Assembly: GCF_001423085.1 (NCBI RefSeq)
Contig: NZ_LMNU01000012.1
Coordinates: forward strand, 132,698 to 196,697
Direction: 5' to 3'
DNA length: 64,000 nucleotides
Origin: Methylobacterium sp. Leaf125
GTDB lineage: Bacteria > Pseudomonadota > Alphaproteobacteria > Rhizobiales > Beijerinckiaceae
How positions within the stretch are numbered: the stretch's first letter is position 1; every line of letters begins with the position of its first letter. Of the stretch, positions 39,226 to 48,825 are shown in pieces. The notes beneath the pieces were generated by a model, which saw only the letters and a list, made by a program, of their open reading frames with translations, had not been told where the DNA came from and searched no databases. Both the position numbers and the translations under genes were made by a program.

Positions 39226-40971
39226 TCACGGCTGCGCCAGGACCCGGCACAGGCGCTCGGTCATGGTGTCGAGCCGGCGCCGCAAACGGGCCGTCTCGGC
39301 GGGGTCCCCGGTGGCTCCGAGGGCCAGGGTCAGGGACCCGACCTGGAACGCGAGGTAGCACGGGGTGAGGCAGGCGATCAGCTCGGGGTCGATGGCCCGA
39401 TCCCCCGCGACCTCGACACGACCCGCGAGGTATACACGGGCGTTCTCGGACAGTCCGAACTCCTCCGCGGCGCCGACCACATCCCAGGCGATGTCCTGGC
39501 AGCCCACGAGGTCGTGCCCCGCCGCATGGTCGAGGGCATCGGCCTTGAGGAGCCGCCCGTCGGGCAAAGCCAGCCATTTCCAGGGCTGCATCCGGTTGTC
39601 GGTCTCGACCCGGCGGACGCTCCGCTCCAGGGCCGTGAGCCGACCGGGGGTCCAGCGGTCGAGGGTGGCCGCCGCGGGTTTTCCCAATGCGGTCAGCACG
39701 TTGTGCCGGGCCATCGCCATCAGGGCCTGCAAATTTGCCCCGTTCTCCGCCCCATCCTTAGCCCCTGCCGGGAAGGTGCGGGCCCGGTACCCGAGATAGT
39801 CCCCGATCCGCTCGAGCCAGGCCGACCCGTCCGCCGCCTGCAGGGGCATCGCCGTCCCGTGCCAGCGCTCCACCAGGAAGCCGTGCCGCAGGCCCACCAC
39901 CGCGGGGATGAACCCTGCCGCCGACAGCGTCCGGGCCCGCGCCAGCTTGGCCTCGGCGGGGGCCCCGAGCCCGGCGAATTTCAGATACCAGGTGCGATTG
40001 TCCTGCCGCCACAGGAACTTGCGCCGCTCCTGCCAGGCGTTCACTGGCGGCCAGTCCGCCGTGTCGGCATAGAGGTGCCGGCGCCACGCGCCGCCGGAGA
40101 CCTCCTCCAGCGCCGCCCCGGCCCCCTCCGAGACCCAGGCCGCGAGCCCCTGCTCCGGCGCGCCGATCACCGCGTCGGCGCTCACGATGTGCTGCCGCAT
40201 CCGGTCCCAGCGCCGCCTCTGCGCCGCTCCCGCCTGCGCCCCCGGCGCCCCGTCATGGCTCGGGAACAGGGTGATGCGCTCCTCCGCCACCCCGAGCCGA
40301 TCCAGCGCGTCCAGCACCGCCCCGAACGAACTGCCCGACAGGCCCGGCCCCTCGTCGACCACCGCCACCGGCCCCGTCCACGCCCTGATCTCGGCCGCCA
40401 GGGCCTCCGACAGGGCGAGTTCCCGTCCGAACGGGTGCCCCACCGGCCGGACGGTGATGATGCGCCGGCTCCCCAACCCCGCCGCCACCATCGCGGCCAG
40501 GGGCGCGCCGATGCTGCGGATGCCGATCACCAGGGTCTCGGGCCCGAGGTCGGAGCGCCGGGCCGCCATCGCGTAAGTCTCCGGGTAGGTTGCGTAAAAC
40601 GCGAAGCCCTCGCACCAGCGCGCGGTGATCCGCGCCGGCAGCGCCAGGGCGGCGAGGGTGGACATTGCCGGCTCGCCATCCGGCACCGGCCCGCGAAACC
40701 CGCTCGCCCAGGAGGCATCGACCGCCTCCGCCAGGGCGAGCATCAGCGCCGTCGCGGCGTCCTGGTCCGGCGCCGGGGCATCGGCGCCGGCTTCGGAAAA
40801 TGCAGCATCCGCAAGGCCTTGCAGCAGCATGCCCGCGGCGATCAGGGCCGCCGCCAGGGCCTCGTGCCGGGTCCGGTCCCGGCCCGCCGCGGCCGCCCGC
40901 AGCCGGGCGGCCACGTCGCCCAGGAGATCGCGCGGGTCCGTCGCGCGGTCACGCTTGCCGAAGACGATCAC
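39226..40971 (-). CDS. Phosphoribosyltransferase-like / kinase-like fusion, last gene of the glycan operon
   Basis: A 581-residue protein I cannot assign to one family. The middle (about 135-240) has a phosphoribosyltransferase-like pattern: a VIGIRSIGAPLA strand-loop and VVDEGPGLSGSS, which resembles the PRPP loop. The C-terminal half (about 320-560) has short resemblances to an aminoglycoside-kinase-like fold (TWYLKFAGL, FLVERWHG). Starts with GTG at 40971, whose GTGA overlaps the previous stop. Last of twelve co-transcribed genes; it may activate or transfer a sugar-phosphate unit. Confidence 0.65.
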   Translation of the reverse strand: MIVFGKRDRATDPRDLLGDVAARLRAAAAGRDRTRHEALAAALIAAGMLLQGLADAAFSEAGADAPAPDQDAATALMLALAEAVDASWASGFRGPVPDGEPAMSTLAALALPARITARWCEGFAFYATYPETYAMAARRSDLGPETLVIGIRSIGAPLAAMVAAGLGSRRIITVRPVGHPFGRELALSEALAAEIRAWTGPVAVVDEGPGLSGSSFGAVLDALDRLGVAEERITLFPSHDGAPGAQAGAAQRRRWDRMRQHIVSADAVIGAPEQGLAAWVSEGAGAALEEVSGGAWRRHLYADTADWPPVNAWQERRKFLWRQDNRTWYLKFAGLGAPAEAKLARARTLSAAGFIPAVVGLRHGFLVERWHGTAMPLQAADGSAWLERIGDYLGYRARTFPAGAKDGAENGANLQALMAMARHNVLTALGKPAAATLDRWTPGRLTALERSVRRVETDNRMQPWKWLALPDGRLLKADALDHAAGHDLVGCQDIAWDVVGAAEEFGLSENARVYLAGRVEVAGDRAIDPELIACLTPCYLAFQVGSLTLALGATGDPAETARLRRRLDTMTERLCRVLAQP

Positions 40972-41876
40972 GCGCCGGGGAGGCTCCCGCCGGGGGCGTA
41001 GCGGCGCACCATGGCGGCGCAGAAGGCTGCGTATTCCGCGGGGTCGATCGGCGGGCTGGTGTGGTGCGGGGACAGCCCGCGATGCTCCGGCGTGAAGCAG
41101 AACGTCACGGTGACGTCGAACGCCTCCAGCGCCCGCATCTGCCGGTCGAACCAGTCCAGCGCGTTGGGCCGGAAGCTGTCGGCCCAGGACAGGCCGGTGC
41201 GCAGGTAGGTGACGCCCAGGCGCTTCATCCAGGCCACCGCCTCCTCCAGCCGATGGTCCTCGTAGTGGAACCACTGGCACAGGCCCAGGGCCGGCGTATG
41301 CCGCGCGAACGCCTCCAGGGCGCGCTTGGGCGTGCCGTCCTGGTTCAGCAGCCCCATGTGGAAGTGGCGGTAGTAGGAGGAGCCCTCCGCCTCCCGGTGC
41401 CGGGTGGTCGCCTCCCATTCCCGGGGCAGGTCGTAGAGGCTGTACCAGTGGATGCGCGGCGCCTGCCCGATCAGCAGCTCCGCCGTCCGGTCGACGCCCC
41501 AGAGTTGCACCTCCTCGGCGCCGAAGGTCGAGATGCCGACCTCCGAGACCCAGACCGGCAGGTTCGTGACCGCGCGGATCTCCGCGATCTTGGCGGGCCA
41601 TTCGTGGATCTGCCAGAGATTCCAGTCGAGGGGAAAGCCGTGCACAGCCACCGCATCGACGGCGTCGAGGGCGCCCGCCCGCTCCATGCGCTGGATGAAA
41701 CCGGGGTCGATCGGCGAGATGCCGCCGAGCACCCGCGGCAGAGTCGGGTTCTCCGCCCGGATGGCGCGGCCCGCGGCCGTCACCATCGCGGCGAAGCGGT
41801 GCCAGTCGGGGTCGAGCTCCGGGTCCCAGTGGGATTTGTTGTTGGGCTCGTTCCAGAGCATCACGGCTTCGATCAC
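40968..41876 (-). CDS. Glycoside hydrolase-like protein (clan GH-A, GH39-like), apparently circularly permuted
   Basis: A 302-residue protein. The clan A acid/base motif W-N-E10-P-N sits only ten residues from the N-terminus and the likely nucleophile is E112 in VWVSEVGIS. The segment normally found before the NEP motif (LGVTYLRTGLSW, then a TFCFTPEH strand, then AAFCAAMVRRYAP) appears instead at residues 219-296. So strands 4-8 come first and 1-3 last. Start GTG 41876 overlaps the methyltransferase stop (GTGA); upstream sequence in this frame is shadow. No signal peptide, so it acts in the cytoplasm, perhaps as a glycosidase or transglycosidase in the pathway. Confidence 0.75.
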   Translation of the reverse strand: MIEAVMLWNEPNNKSHWDPELDPDWHRFAAMVTAAGRAIRAENPTLPRVLGGISPIDPGFIQRMERAGALDAVDAVAVHGFPLDWNLWQIHEWPAKIAEIRAVTNLPVWVSEVGISTFGAEEVQLWGVDRTAELLIGQAPRIHWYSLYDLPREWEATTRHREAEGSSYYRHFHMGLLNQDGTPKRALEAFARHTPALGLCQWFHYEDHRLEEAVAWMKRLGVTYLRTGLSWADSFRPNALDWFDRQMRALEAFDVTVTFCFTPEHRGLSPHHTSPPIDPAEYAAFCAAMVRRYAPGGSLPGA

Positions 41877-42661
41877 GCGGGCATCTCCTGGGCGCGCGGC
41901 GGCGCCGGATAGACGGCCCCGGGCTCGGGCTTCTCGGCACAGCGGCAGAGATAGACCTCCTCCTCGGGGTGGCCGACGATGGCGAAGCCGCTGGCCCGCA
42001 GCATCGCCTCGGTGCAGGCGCGGTTGGGCACCCACCAGTTGGTCGGGTCGCCGGAATACCGGTGCTCGATGAAGTGCAGCTTCGGGTAGCCCGGCTCGGC
42101 GAAGGGCGCCGTGGCGAAGAAATCGTAGTCCTCCGCCACCGGGGCGACCGTGGACGCGCCGCGCTGCATCGACTGGAAGACCAGCAGGTCCCCCGCCACC
42201 GTCTCGCGAATGAGGTCCAGCGCCAGCAGCGGATGGCGCAGGTGGTAGAGCACGCCCATGAACAGCACGATGTCGAAGCGCTCGCCGAGCGACCCGACGT
42301 CGTAGACGGAGCCCTGCACGAACGCGATGTCCTGCCCCGTCATCTGCGCGGCGAAGCGCGCCTGGGCGAGATAGCGATCATCGGAATCGAGGCCGAGCAC
42401 CCGTGCGGCGCCCCGGCGCTTCATCTCGATGGCGTAGAACCCGCCGTTGCAGCCGATGTCGAGGACGCTCCGGCCCGTCAGGTCGGCCGGGATCGCGTCG
42501 GCGAAACCCCGCCACTTCACGGCCGGGTAATCGCCGAGGAAGTGCTCCGGGGCGGTCCAGACGCCGTCGAGGTTCATGTTGTGGAACCAGGGACCGAGCG
42601 CCTCGATCTCGCGGCGCAGGGCTTCCGTCCCGCCGCGCGGGTGTTCCTCGGGTCTCATCAT
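41873..42661 (-). CDS. SAM-dependent methyltransferase of the glycan operon
   Basis: A 262-residue class I methyltransferase with motif I SVLDIGCNGGFY (about 65-76), the acidic residue of motif II (GLDSDD) and the later VLYHLRHP block. Such proteins annotated near glycosyltransferases often O-methylate a sugar. Two adjacent ATGs (42661 and 42658) follow GAAGGG; I use the first. Ten bases separate it from the histidine phosphatase, the only non-overlapping junction of the operon. From memory a TIGRFAM family of this kind occurs in a similar gene set; that should be checked. Confidence 0.85.
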   Translation of the reverse strand: MMRPEEHPRGGTEALRREIEALGPWFHNMNLDGVWTAPEHFLGDYPAVKWRGFADAIPADLTGRSVLDIGCNGGFYAIEMKRRGAARVLGLDSDDRYLAQARFAAQMTGQDIAFVQGSVYDVGSLGERFDIVLFMGVLYHLRHPLLALDLIRETVAGDLLVFQSMQRGASTVAPVAEDYDFFATAPFAEPGYPKLHFIEHRYSGDPTNWWVPNRACTEAMLRASGFAIVGHPEEEVYLCRCAEKPEPGAVYPAPPRAQEMPA

Positions 42662-42671
42662 GGCGAACCCT

Positions 42672-43259
42672 TCATCGCAGGTGGGCCGTGCCGTTGACGC
42701 TGCAGACCCGGCCGCCTCCCGGCCAGAACTCGACGACGCTGATCGAGGCCGGCTCGACCACGAGGCGATCGTAGGCGGAGACGGAGAGGCCCAGGATACC
42801 GAGGAGGACGGCCCGGATGACATCGCCGTGGCTCACCGCGATCAGGCACTCCTCCGGTCGCGCCAGGAGGGCCGCCAGGGCGCGGGCCTGCACCTCGCCC
42901 ATGCTCTCGCCCCCGGGGGGCCGATGGTCCGCCCGGTGCGTATTCCAGGCCTGCCAGGCCGGGTCGCTGGCAAAATCGGACAGGGCCCGACCGGTCCAGT
43001 CGCCGAAGTCGATCTCGTCGAGGCCCGGTTCCTCGCTCACCGCCAGCTCGAGCGCCGCGGCGATCGGCGCGGCGGTCTCCCGCGTTCGTGCCCGGGGGCT
43101 CGACAGTAGCGCTCCGGCGCCACGGCCTCGCAGGGCCTCGGCGAGCCGATCCGCCTCGTCACGACCCTGCGCACCGAGGCTCACGCCGGGCATGCGCCCG
43201 CACAGGATGCGGTTCAGCCGGTCGTGGCTGCCGTGGCGGACCAGGATGACCCGGGTCAC
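42672..43259 (-). CDS. Histidine phosphatase (phosphoglycerate-mutase-like)
   Basis: A 195-residue phosphatase. The catalytic LVRHG is at residues 6-10, the second arginine in [11 protein letters not shown], the acid residue in EIDFGDW and the second histidine in AVSHGDVIR, so all active-site elements are present. It may remove phosphate from inositol-phosphate made by the preceding gene or from a sugar-phosphate; that is inference from position. GTG start at 43259 overlaps the stop of ino1 by four bases. Confidence 0.87.
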   Translation of the reverse strand: MTRVILVRHGSHDRLNRILCGRMPGVSLGAQGRDEADRLAEALRGRGAGALLSSPRARTRETAAPIAAALELAVSEEPGLDEIDFGDWTGRALSDFASDPAWQAWNTHRADHRPPGGESMGEVQARALAALLARPEECLIAVSHGDVIRAVLLGILGLSVSAYDRLVVEPASISVVEFWPGGGRVCSVNGTAHLR

Positions 43260-44359
43260 GGGGCGCCCACGGCCGAGGCTTCGGGCTCGCCGGTGATGAA
43301 GGCCCGCGTGCGCGCCCGCGCCTCCGCATCGGTGAACTGCTGGGGCGGCGCCTTCATGAAGTAGCTCGAAGGCCCGACCAGCGCGCCGCCGATCCCACGG
43401 TCGAGGGCGAGGCGGGCGCAGCGTACCGCGTCGATGACGATGCCGGCGGAATTCGGCGAATCCCACACCTCCAGCTTGAGCTCCATCGACAGGGGAACCC
43501 CGCCGAAGGCCGTGCCCTCCAGGCGGATCTGCGCCCATTTCCGGTCGGTCAGCCAGGGAACGTGGTCGCTCGGGCCCACATGGATGTCATCGGGATCGAG
43601 GGGTACGTCGAGCTGGCTCGTCACCGCCCGGGTCTTGGAAATCTTCTTCGATTCCAGGCGCTCACGCTCGAGCATGTTCTTGAAATCGGCGTTGCCGCCG
43701 AAATTCAGCTGGTAGGTTCGATCGAGGCGCACCCCGCGCTCCCGCATGAGGTTGGCCAGCATCCGGTGCACGATGGTGGCACCGACTTGGCTCTTGATGT
43801 CGTCGCCGAGGAGCGGAAGGCCGCGCTGCTCGAACCGTGCCCGCCAGGCGGGATCGGAGGCGATGAAGACCGGGATGCAATTGACGAAGGCACAGCCGGC
43901 GTCGAGGGCGCAGCGGGCATAGTGCTCGGTGGCCGCCTGGGATCCCACCGGAAGGTACGAGACCAGCACCTGCGTCTGCGTACGCTCCAGTTCCGCCGCC
44001 ACGTCGACCGCCAGGCCGTCCGCCTCGCGGATCTCGGCGCTCAGGTAGCGCCCGAGACCGTCGAGGGTCGGCCCCCGCTGCACGGTGATGCCGGTGCGGG
44101 GCACCTCAGCGAAGCGGATGGTGTTGTTGGGCGGGGCCGCAATCGCGTCGGCGAGGTCGCGCCCGACTTTCTCGCCGTTCACGTCGAAGGCCGAGACCAC
44201 CGCGATGTCACGGACGTGGTAGCCGCCCAGCGACACGTTCATCAGCCCCGGCACCGTCTCCGAGGGGTCGGCGTCGCGGTAGTAATGCAGACCTTGCACG
44301 AGGGAGGAGGCGCAGTTGCCGACCCCGACGAGGCCGACGCGGATCGGGCCTGTGCTCAT
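43256..44359 (-). CDS. ino1: Inositol-3-phosphate (1L-myo-inositol-1-phosphate) synthase
   Basis: A 367-residue NAD-dependent enzyme that converts glucose 6-phosphate to inositol phosphate. It has the dinucleotide loop [16 protein letters not shown], the phosphate and metal region [27 protein letters not shown] with its conserved Lys and Asn, and [13 protein letters not shown]. The short bacterial/archaeal form. Its presence inside a glycosyltransferase operon suggests inositol is built into the product. ATG 44359 overlaps the preceding stop (ATGA). Confidence 0.93.
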   Translation of the reverse strand: MSTGPIRVGLVGVGNCASSLVQGLHYYRDADPSETVPGLMNVSLGGYHVRDIAVVSAFDVNGEKVGRDLADAIAAPPNNTIRFAEVPRTGITVQRGPTLDGLGRYLSAEIREADGLAVDVAAELERTQTQVLVSYLPVGSQAATEHYARCALDAGCAFVNCIPVFIASDPAWRARFEQRGLPLLGDDIKSQVGATIVHRMLANLMRERGVRLDRTYQLNFGGNADFKNMLERERLESKKISKTRAVTSQLDVPLDPDDIHVGPSDHVPWLTDRKWAQIRLEGTAFGGVPLSMELKLEVWDSPNSAGIVIDAVRCARLALDRGIGGALVGPSSYFMKAPPQQFTDAEARARTRAFITGEPEASAVGAP

Positions 44360-45474
44360 GCGCGAGCCTCCGCCAAGGGATGCACCTCGGCCGCCGCGCC
44401 CTGCATGGCGATGGCGGCGCGCAGGATCTCCTCCAACTCCAGCGCACGGTGCGCGGCGCTGTGCCGGTCCAGCACGCGCGCGCGCGCAGCCGCGCCGATG
44501 CGCCGGCGCGACGCCTCCGGCTGCCGTCGCAGGATCGACAGAACCTCGTCGGGCGCCTCGACGGTGATGATCTCGGAGCCCGGAGTCAGGATCGTGGCGA
44601 GGCCATCCCAGCTGTCGCTGATGATCGGCGTGCCGACGCAGGCGGCCTCGAACAGGCGCACGCTCGGACTGTAGCCGGCGCGGATCATGTCGGCGCGCGT
44701 GACGTTCAGGGTGTAGCGGCTCGCCGCGTAGAACTCCGGATGCTGGTCCGGTGGACAATGCGCGATCCGGGTGACGTTGGCCGGCCAAGCGATGGTGTCG
44801 GGGTATTGCGGGCCGGCGACGCAGAAGCGCAGCTCGGGCGCGCGCTGCGCCGGTTCCAGCAGCAGGCGCTCCAAGGTCGGCTGTCGGTCGGGACTGTAGG
44901 TGCCGAGATACGAGAGGTCGTAGGCCGGGGCGCGCTCCAGCGGCGGGTAGGCCTGCGGGTCGACGGAGCAGTAGAGGGCGCGGGCCGCCGGCGAGCCGTA
45001 GGCCTCCTCCAGTAGGCGCAGGGTCGGACCACCCGTGAAGGACAGGTAGAGGTCGTAATCCGCGATCTGCCGCCGTGCCAGGTAGGCGCAATCCTCCGCT
45101 TCGAGGCGCGCCAGGGTGACGGGCGTATCGATGTCGTAGAAGACGGCGCGGCCCTCGGCCCAGGCCAGCACGCGATCTCCGACCGCGATGCCGTCGGGCA
45201 CGTAGGACCCGACGATGACGGCGTCGGCTCCTGCGATCTCGTCGCGCCAAGCGTCGAGGGCCGCGAGATCGGGATAGAGCGCGAAGCGGCAGAAGCCGGG
45301 CTCCGGCAGATCCCGATGCTCCGCGTACCAGGGCACATCGCGCTCGAGGAACAGGACGTCGTGGCCACGGGCAGCGAAGGCCTTGAGCAAGGCCCGATAG
45401 GTGGTGGCGTGCCCATTGCCCCAGGACGAGGACAAGCTGAGGCCGAGTACGACGAGGCGTAGGGGGCGGTTCAT
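44356..45474 (-). CDS. CgeB-like glycosyltransferase A
   Basis: A 372-residue GT-B-type protein similar to the spore-maturation CgeB group: start [29 protein letters not shown], a DIDTP-containing middle strand, the [17 protein letters not shown] hinge and the C-terminal [17 protein letters not shown] nucleotide-sugar site. Donor and acceptor are unknown. It is one of three clearly related genes in a row (with 45471-46577 and 46574-47698), which suggests successive additions to one glycan. ATGA overlaps at both ends. Confidence 0.85.
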   Translation of the reverse strand: MNRPLRLVVLGLSLSSSWGNGHATTYRALLKAFAARGHDVLFLERDVPWYAEHRDLPEPGFCRFALYPDLAALDAWRDEIAGADAVIVGSYVPDGIAVGDRVLAWAEGRAVFYDIDTPVTLARLEAEDCAYLARRQIADYDLYLSFTGGPTLRLLEEAYGSPAARALYCSVDPQAYPPLERAPAYDLSYLGTYSPDRQPTLERLLLEPAQRAPELRFCVAGPQYPDTIAWPANVTRIAHCPPDQHPEFYAASRYTLNVTRADMIRAGYSPSVRLFEAACVGTPIISDSWDGLATILTPGSEIITVEAPDEVLSILRRQPEASRRRIGAAARARVLDRHSAAHRALELEEILRAAIAMQGAAAEVHPLAEARA

Positions 45475-46577
45475 GCGACGCTCCGGACCGGGGCAAGGGT
45501 CCCCTTGCGAGCGGCCTCCTCCTTCAGGATCAAATCGACCTCGGCCCCTCGGCGGGCATAGGTGTGGTCGGAGGTGATGCGCGCGCGCGCCGCCTCGCCG
45601 ATCCGCCGGGCCCGCTCCGGCGTCAAACACGCGAGGTGCTCGGCGACCTCGCGGCCGTCCCGGGCGACCAGCACCTCCGCATTGGGCTCAAGGAACAGTT
45701 CGATCCCCTCCCAGGCATCCGTGATGAGGCAGGCTCCGGCCCCCGCCGCCTCGAACACGCGCGTCGCCGGCGAGAACCCAACGGCCGCCATGCTGTCGCG
45801 CGCGATGTTCAGCACCGCCAGCGGCGAGGTGTTGAAGGCGTTGTGCTCGCGCGTATAGACGTGCCCGAGATGGTGCACGTTGCCTGGCAGCCTCCGGCTC
45901 TCCCAGCCGCTGCCGCCGATGAGGAACCGACGCTCCGGCAGGCGCGCCGCGGCATCGAGGAAGAACGCCTCGACGCGTGCCTCACGGTCCGGCAGGCGGT
46001 TGCCCAGGAAGGCGAGGTCGGCGGCGAAGCGCGGTTCCGGCGGCACCGGGTGATGCGTCGCCGGATCGAGGGCATTGTAGATCGGGATGCAGCGGCGGGC
46101 GCCGAACCCCTCGTAGGCGGTGATCACCGGGGGGCCGCCACCGTAGGTGAGAACGAGGTCGAGAGCCGGCATCGCCCGGTGCAGGACGTGCTGCGGATCC
46201 GCGCGCATCTCCGCCAGGGTCGCGGGCGCATCGACGTCCCAGAAGATGCGGATCGCCTCCGGGCGCGCCGCGGCCAGGACGCCGTCGAGGAGTTCGTCGT
46301 CGAATACGCCGACGCCGCTCGCCTTGACGACGACGTCGGCTCCGGCGGCCTCCGCCACGACGGCGCGCATGGCCTCCACGGTGGCCGGATAGACCTTCAC
46401 CTCGGCATAGGCGGGCGGGTCGATGTCACGATGCTGCTGCCGGTCGAAGGCGTCCGGCTCGTAGAAGGTCACCTGGTGCCCGCGGGCGGCCAGATCGCTG
46501 AGGAGGCCGCGATAGTAGGTCGCCGCCCCGTTCCAATAGGAGGACAGCAGGCTGGAGCCGTAGAAGGCGATCTTCAT
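45471..46577 (-). CDS. CgeB-like glycosyltransferase B
   Basis: A 368-residue protein of the same family as the neighbours: [28 protein letters not shown] start, a [10 protein letters not shown] middle strand, [18 protein letters not shown], and the donor site motif [17 protein letters not shown]. It shares the DxDxP pattern with copy A more than with copy C. Cytoplasmic or peripheral; no membrane segment. Substrate unknown. Four-base overlaps join it to both neighbours. Confidence 0.85.
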   Translation of the reverse strand: MKIAFYGSSLLSSYWNGAATYYRGLLSDLAARGHQVTFYEPDAFDRQQHRDIDPPAYAEVKVYPATVEAMRAVVAEAAGADVVVKASGVGVFDDELLDGVLAAARPEAIRIFWDVDAPATLAEMRADPQHVLHRAMPALDLVLTYGGGPPVITAYEGFGARRCIPIYNALDPATHHPVPPEPRFAADLAFLGNRLPDREARVEAFFLDAAARLPERRFLIGGSGWESRRLPGNVHHLGHVYTREHNAFNTSPLAVLNIARDSMAAVGFSPATRVFEAAGAGACLITDAWEGIELFLEPNAEVLVARDGREVAEHLACLTPERARRIGEAARARITSDHTYARRGAEVDLILKEEAARKGTLAPVRSVA

Positions 46578-47698
46578 GCGGATCTCTCCCGGGATTCGGT
46601 GCGGCGTTCGGGGGTCCGCAGGGCTGCGACGATGCCGAGCAGTTCGTTCGCCCGGTGCGCGCAGGTGTGACGGGCCGCGATGGTCGCAAGCCCCTGCGCA
46701 CGCAGGTTTGTGCGCAGGGCGTCGTCCTCCCGCAGCGCCCGCAGGTGACGCTCCATCTCGGCTCCGTCGCGAGCGATGAGGTAGTCGATCCCTGGCCGGA
46801 AGAGTCCCTCCGCATCCTCCCACGGCGCAGAAGCCAAAGGGATTCCGCAGGCCAGCGCCTCGAACACCCGGATCGTCGGGATGCCGGGCAGGTGGCGGAC
46901 GTAGAACCGGCGCGGCACGTGGACGGTGGCGAGATGCTGCGCGAACAGGGTGGGTGCAGCGGCGTTCGGCGCCCAGCCTCGATAATGCGCGCCGTAGCGC
47001 GCCAGGGTTCGGATCGCCGTCTCGGGATAGCGTACGCCGAAGATGTCGAGATCGAGCCCTGCGGCGCGCGCGGGCGCGAAGAGGTATGTCTCCAGCTCCT
47101 CGCTGCGCTCGTCGTCGCCCCAATTGCCGATCCAGATCAGTCCCGTGCGAACGCCTTCGGTGGCAGGCGGACGGAACAGGCGGGTGTCGGCGGCTTCGTG
47201 CCAGACGAAAGCGCGCCGACCCCAGCCCCAATCGCGGTAAACCGCCGCCAGGGTCTCGCCGAACGCCAGGATGCCGTCGAAGCCGGAGAGATCGAAGCGA
47301 CGCATTTCGTCCGGCGCGCTGACGGCCCGGTGATGCGTGTCATGAAATAGCAACGTGTAGCGCGCGCCGGCCTTTTGTCTCGCACCGAGGGCCGCGGCGA
47401 GGGCGGGGTCGTTCCATTCGTGCACGATGACGACGTCCGCGTCTGCGGTTCGCTCGACCACGGCATCGATCGCGCCGTAGGACTCCGACGTCAGGTCCGG
47501 ATAGGCCTGGCGAAAGCGATCCAGGCCCGCAGATCCATGGTCACGAAGCAGATTCTCCAGGCTCCAGGCCCCCTGCGGCTCGTAGGCCTCGACGGTGTGG
47601 CCGAGGGCGATCAGCTCGCGGAGGACGCCACGCAGGAAATGCGCGTTGCCGTGGTTCCAGCACGAGGCCAGGGAGTGGGTAAAATAGGCGATCCTCAT
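46574..47698 (-). CDS. CgeB-like glycosyltransferase C
   Basis: A 374-residue protein: RIAYFTHSLASCWNHGNAHFLRGVL start, LFHDTHHRAVS in place of the DxDxP strand, WIGNWGDDERSEELETYL hinge and TIRVFEALACGIPLAS donor site. The VIVHEWND strand is close to the N-terminal domain's acceptor side. The most divergent of the three CgeB-like copies. Donor and acceptor unknown. ATGA overlaps at both ends. Confidence 0.85.
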   Translation of the reverse strand: MRIAYFTHSLASCWNHGNAHFLRGVLRELIALGHTVEAYEPQGAWSLENLLRDHGSAGLDRFRQAYPDLTSESYGAIDAVVERTADADVVIVHEWNDPALAAALGARQKAGARYTLLFHDTHHRAVSAPDEMRRFDLSGFDGILAFGETLAAVYRDWGWGRRAFVWHEAADTRLFRPPATEGVRTGLIWIGNWGDDERSEELETYLFAPARAAGLDLDIFGVRYPETAIRTLARYGAHYRGWAPNAAAPTLFAQHLATVHVPRRFYVRHLPGIPTIRVFEALACGIPLASAPWEDAEGLFRPGIDYLIARDGAEMERHLRALREDDALRTNLRAQGLATIAARHTCAHRANELLGIVAALRTPERRTESRERSA

Positions 47699-48825
47699 GC
47701 AGCCGCCCCGGCCAGGGCGCGGACAGGCGTGTCGGTCCAACATGCGCGAAAGACCGCGAGAACGCCGTCGGTCATCGCGTCGACGCCGTAGAGCTCGGCA
47801 CGGGTCCGCGCCGCCCGGCCTCGGCGGACCCGCTCGGCGGGATCGTCGGCCAATTGACGGATCGCCGCCGCGGCGCCCGCAGCATCGGAGGGATCGACGA
47901 AGAGCGCCACGCCCTCCCAGAGTTCGCGAAAGCTCGCGAGGTCGGAGAGAACGAGGGCGCAGCCGGCGCTGGCTGCTTCGAGCACGGCGAGGCCAAAGGG
48001 CTCGTAGCGGGCCAGCGAGAGAAAGACCGGGCGTGCGCCGAGTTGGGCGGCGACCCCCGCATCGTCGAGGCGCCCGAGGCAGTCGAGATGCGGGGCCTGC
48101 ACCCGCTCTCCCGCCGGGCCCTCCAGCGGACCCGCCGCCCGCAAGGGCCAGTCGATGCGTGCACCGACCTGATCGAGGGTCGCCGCGTTCTTGGCCCGGT
48201 CCCAGAGGCGCCCGGCGGTGAAGACGTAGGATGCTGGCGACGTCGTCTGTGTCGGCGCCGCCGGGGTCCGACGCCCGTTGCGCACCACCCGGGGCGGCTC
48301 GGCCAAGCCGTAGACCCGCTGTGTCGCAACGGCGAACGCCTCCGTCGGCGCCAGCAGAGTATCGACGTGGGTGCAGCCCTCGGCCACGCAATCGCGACGC
48401 CAGGCAAGGTCTCGCGGCAACGGACCGGTCTCGACCGCGTCCCACCAGGTGCCGACGCAGGAATGGCAGACGGCCACGACGGGCACCGGAAAATGCGCGG
48501 ATGCGAAGGCCGGGGAGTGGAGATGGACGATGTCGGCCTTCAGGCTCGCGGCGAGGCGTACCAGGGCCTCCGCGGCGGCCAGCACCTCTGCCGGGTCCTT
48601 CGCCAGCCATTCGAGGGCCAGGTCGGTAGCTTGGATGCGGGCGCCGCTGGCGCTCTCGGCGGCGGCGATCTGCGCGGGGCTCGGCGCCGGCCCGAGCACG
48701 GCGATGGTCACGGTCAGCCCGCGTCGCACCAGGCCCTGCGCGAGATCGAGGCTGTACTGCCACACCCCACCGAGCGCATCGGCCGTCATCAGGACATGCG
48801 GATGGGTCTTCACCGGCAGCCGCAT
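47695..48825 (-). CDS. Glycosyltransferase family 4-like protein
   Basis: A 376-residue GT-B enzyme with the starch-synthase-like start VLMTADALGGVWQYSLDLAQGL, a VFTAGRLWDRAKN strand (the usual GRL...KN phosphate-binding region) and the C-terminal LARYEPFGLAVLEAASAGCALV motif with E-x7-E. Unlike its three neighbours it is a canonical GT4-type enzyme. ATG 48825 has GGAGG before it and overlaps the radical SAM gene by 16 bases, the only junction of that length. Confidence 0.87.
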   Translation of the reverse strand: MRLPVKTHPHVLMTADALGGVWQYSLDLAQGLVRRGLTVTIAVLGPAPSPAQIAAAESASGARIQATDLALEWLAKDPAEVLAAAEALVRLAASLKADIVHLHSPAFASAHFPVPVVAVCHSCVGTWWDAVETGPLPRDLAWRRDCVAEGCTHVDTLLAPTEAFAVATQRVYGLAEPPRVVRNGRRTPAAPTQTTSPASYVFTAGRLWDRAKNAATLDQVGARIDWPLRAAGPLEGPAGERVQAPHLDCLGRLDDAGVAAQLGARPVFLSLARYEPFGLAVLEAASAGCALVLSDLASFRELWEGVALFVDPSDAAGAAAAIRQLADDPAERVRRGRAARTRAELYGVDAMTDGVLAVFRACWTDTPVRALAGAAA

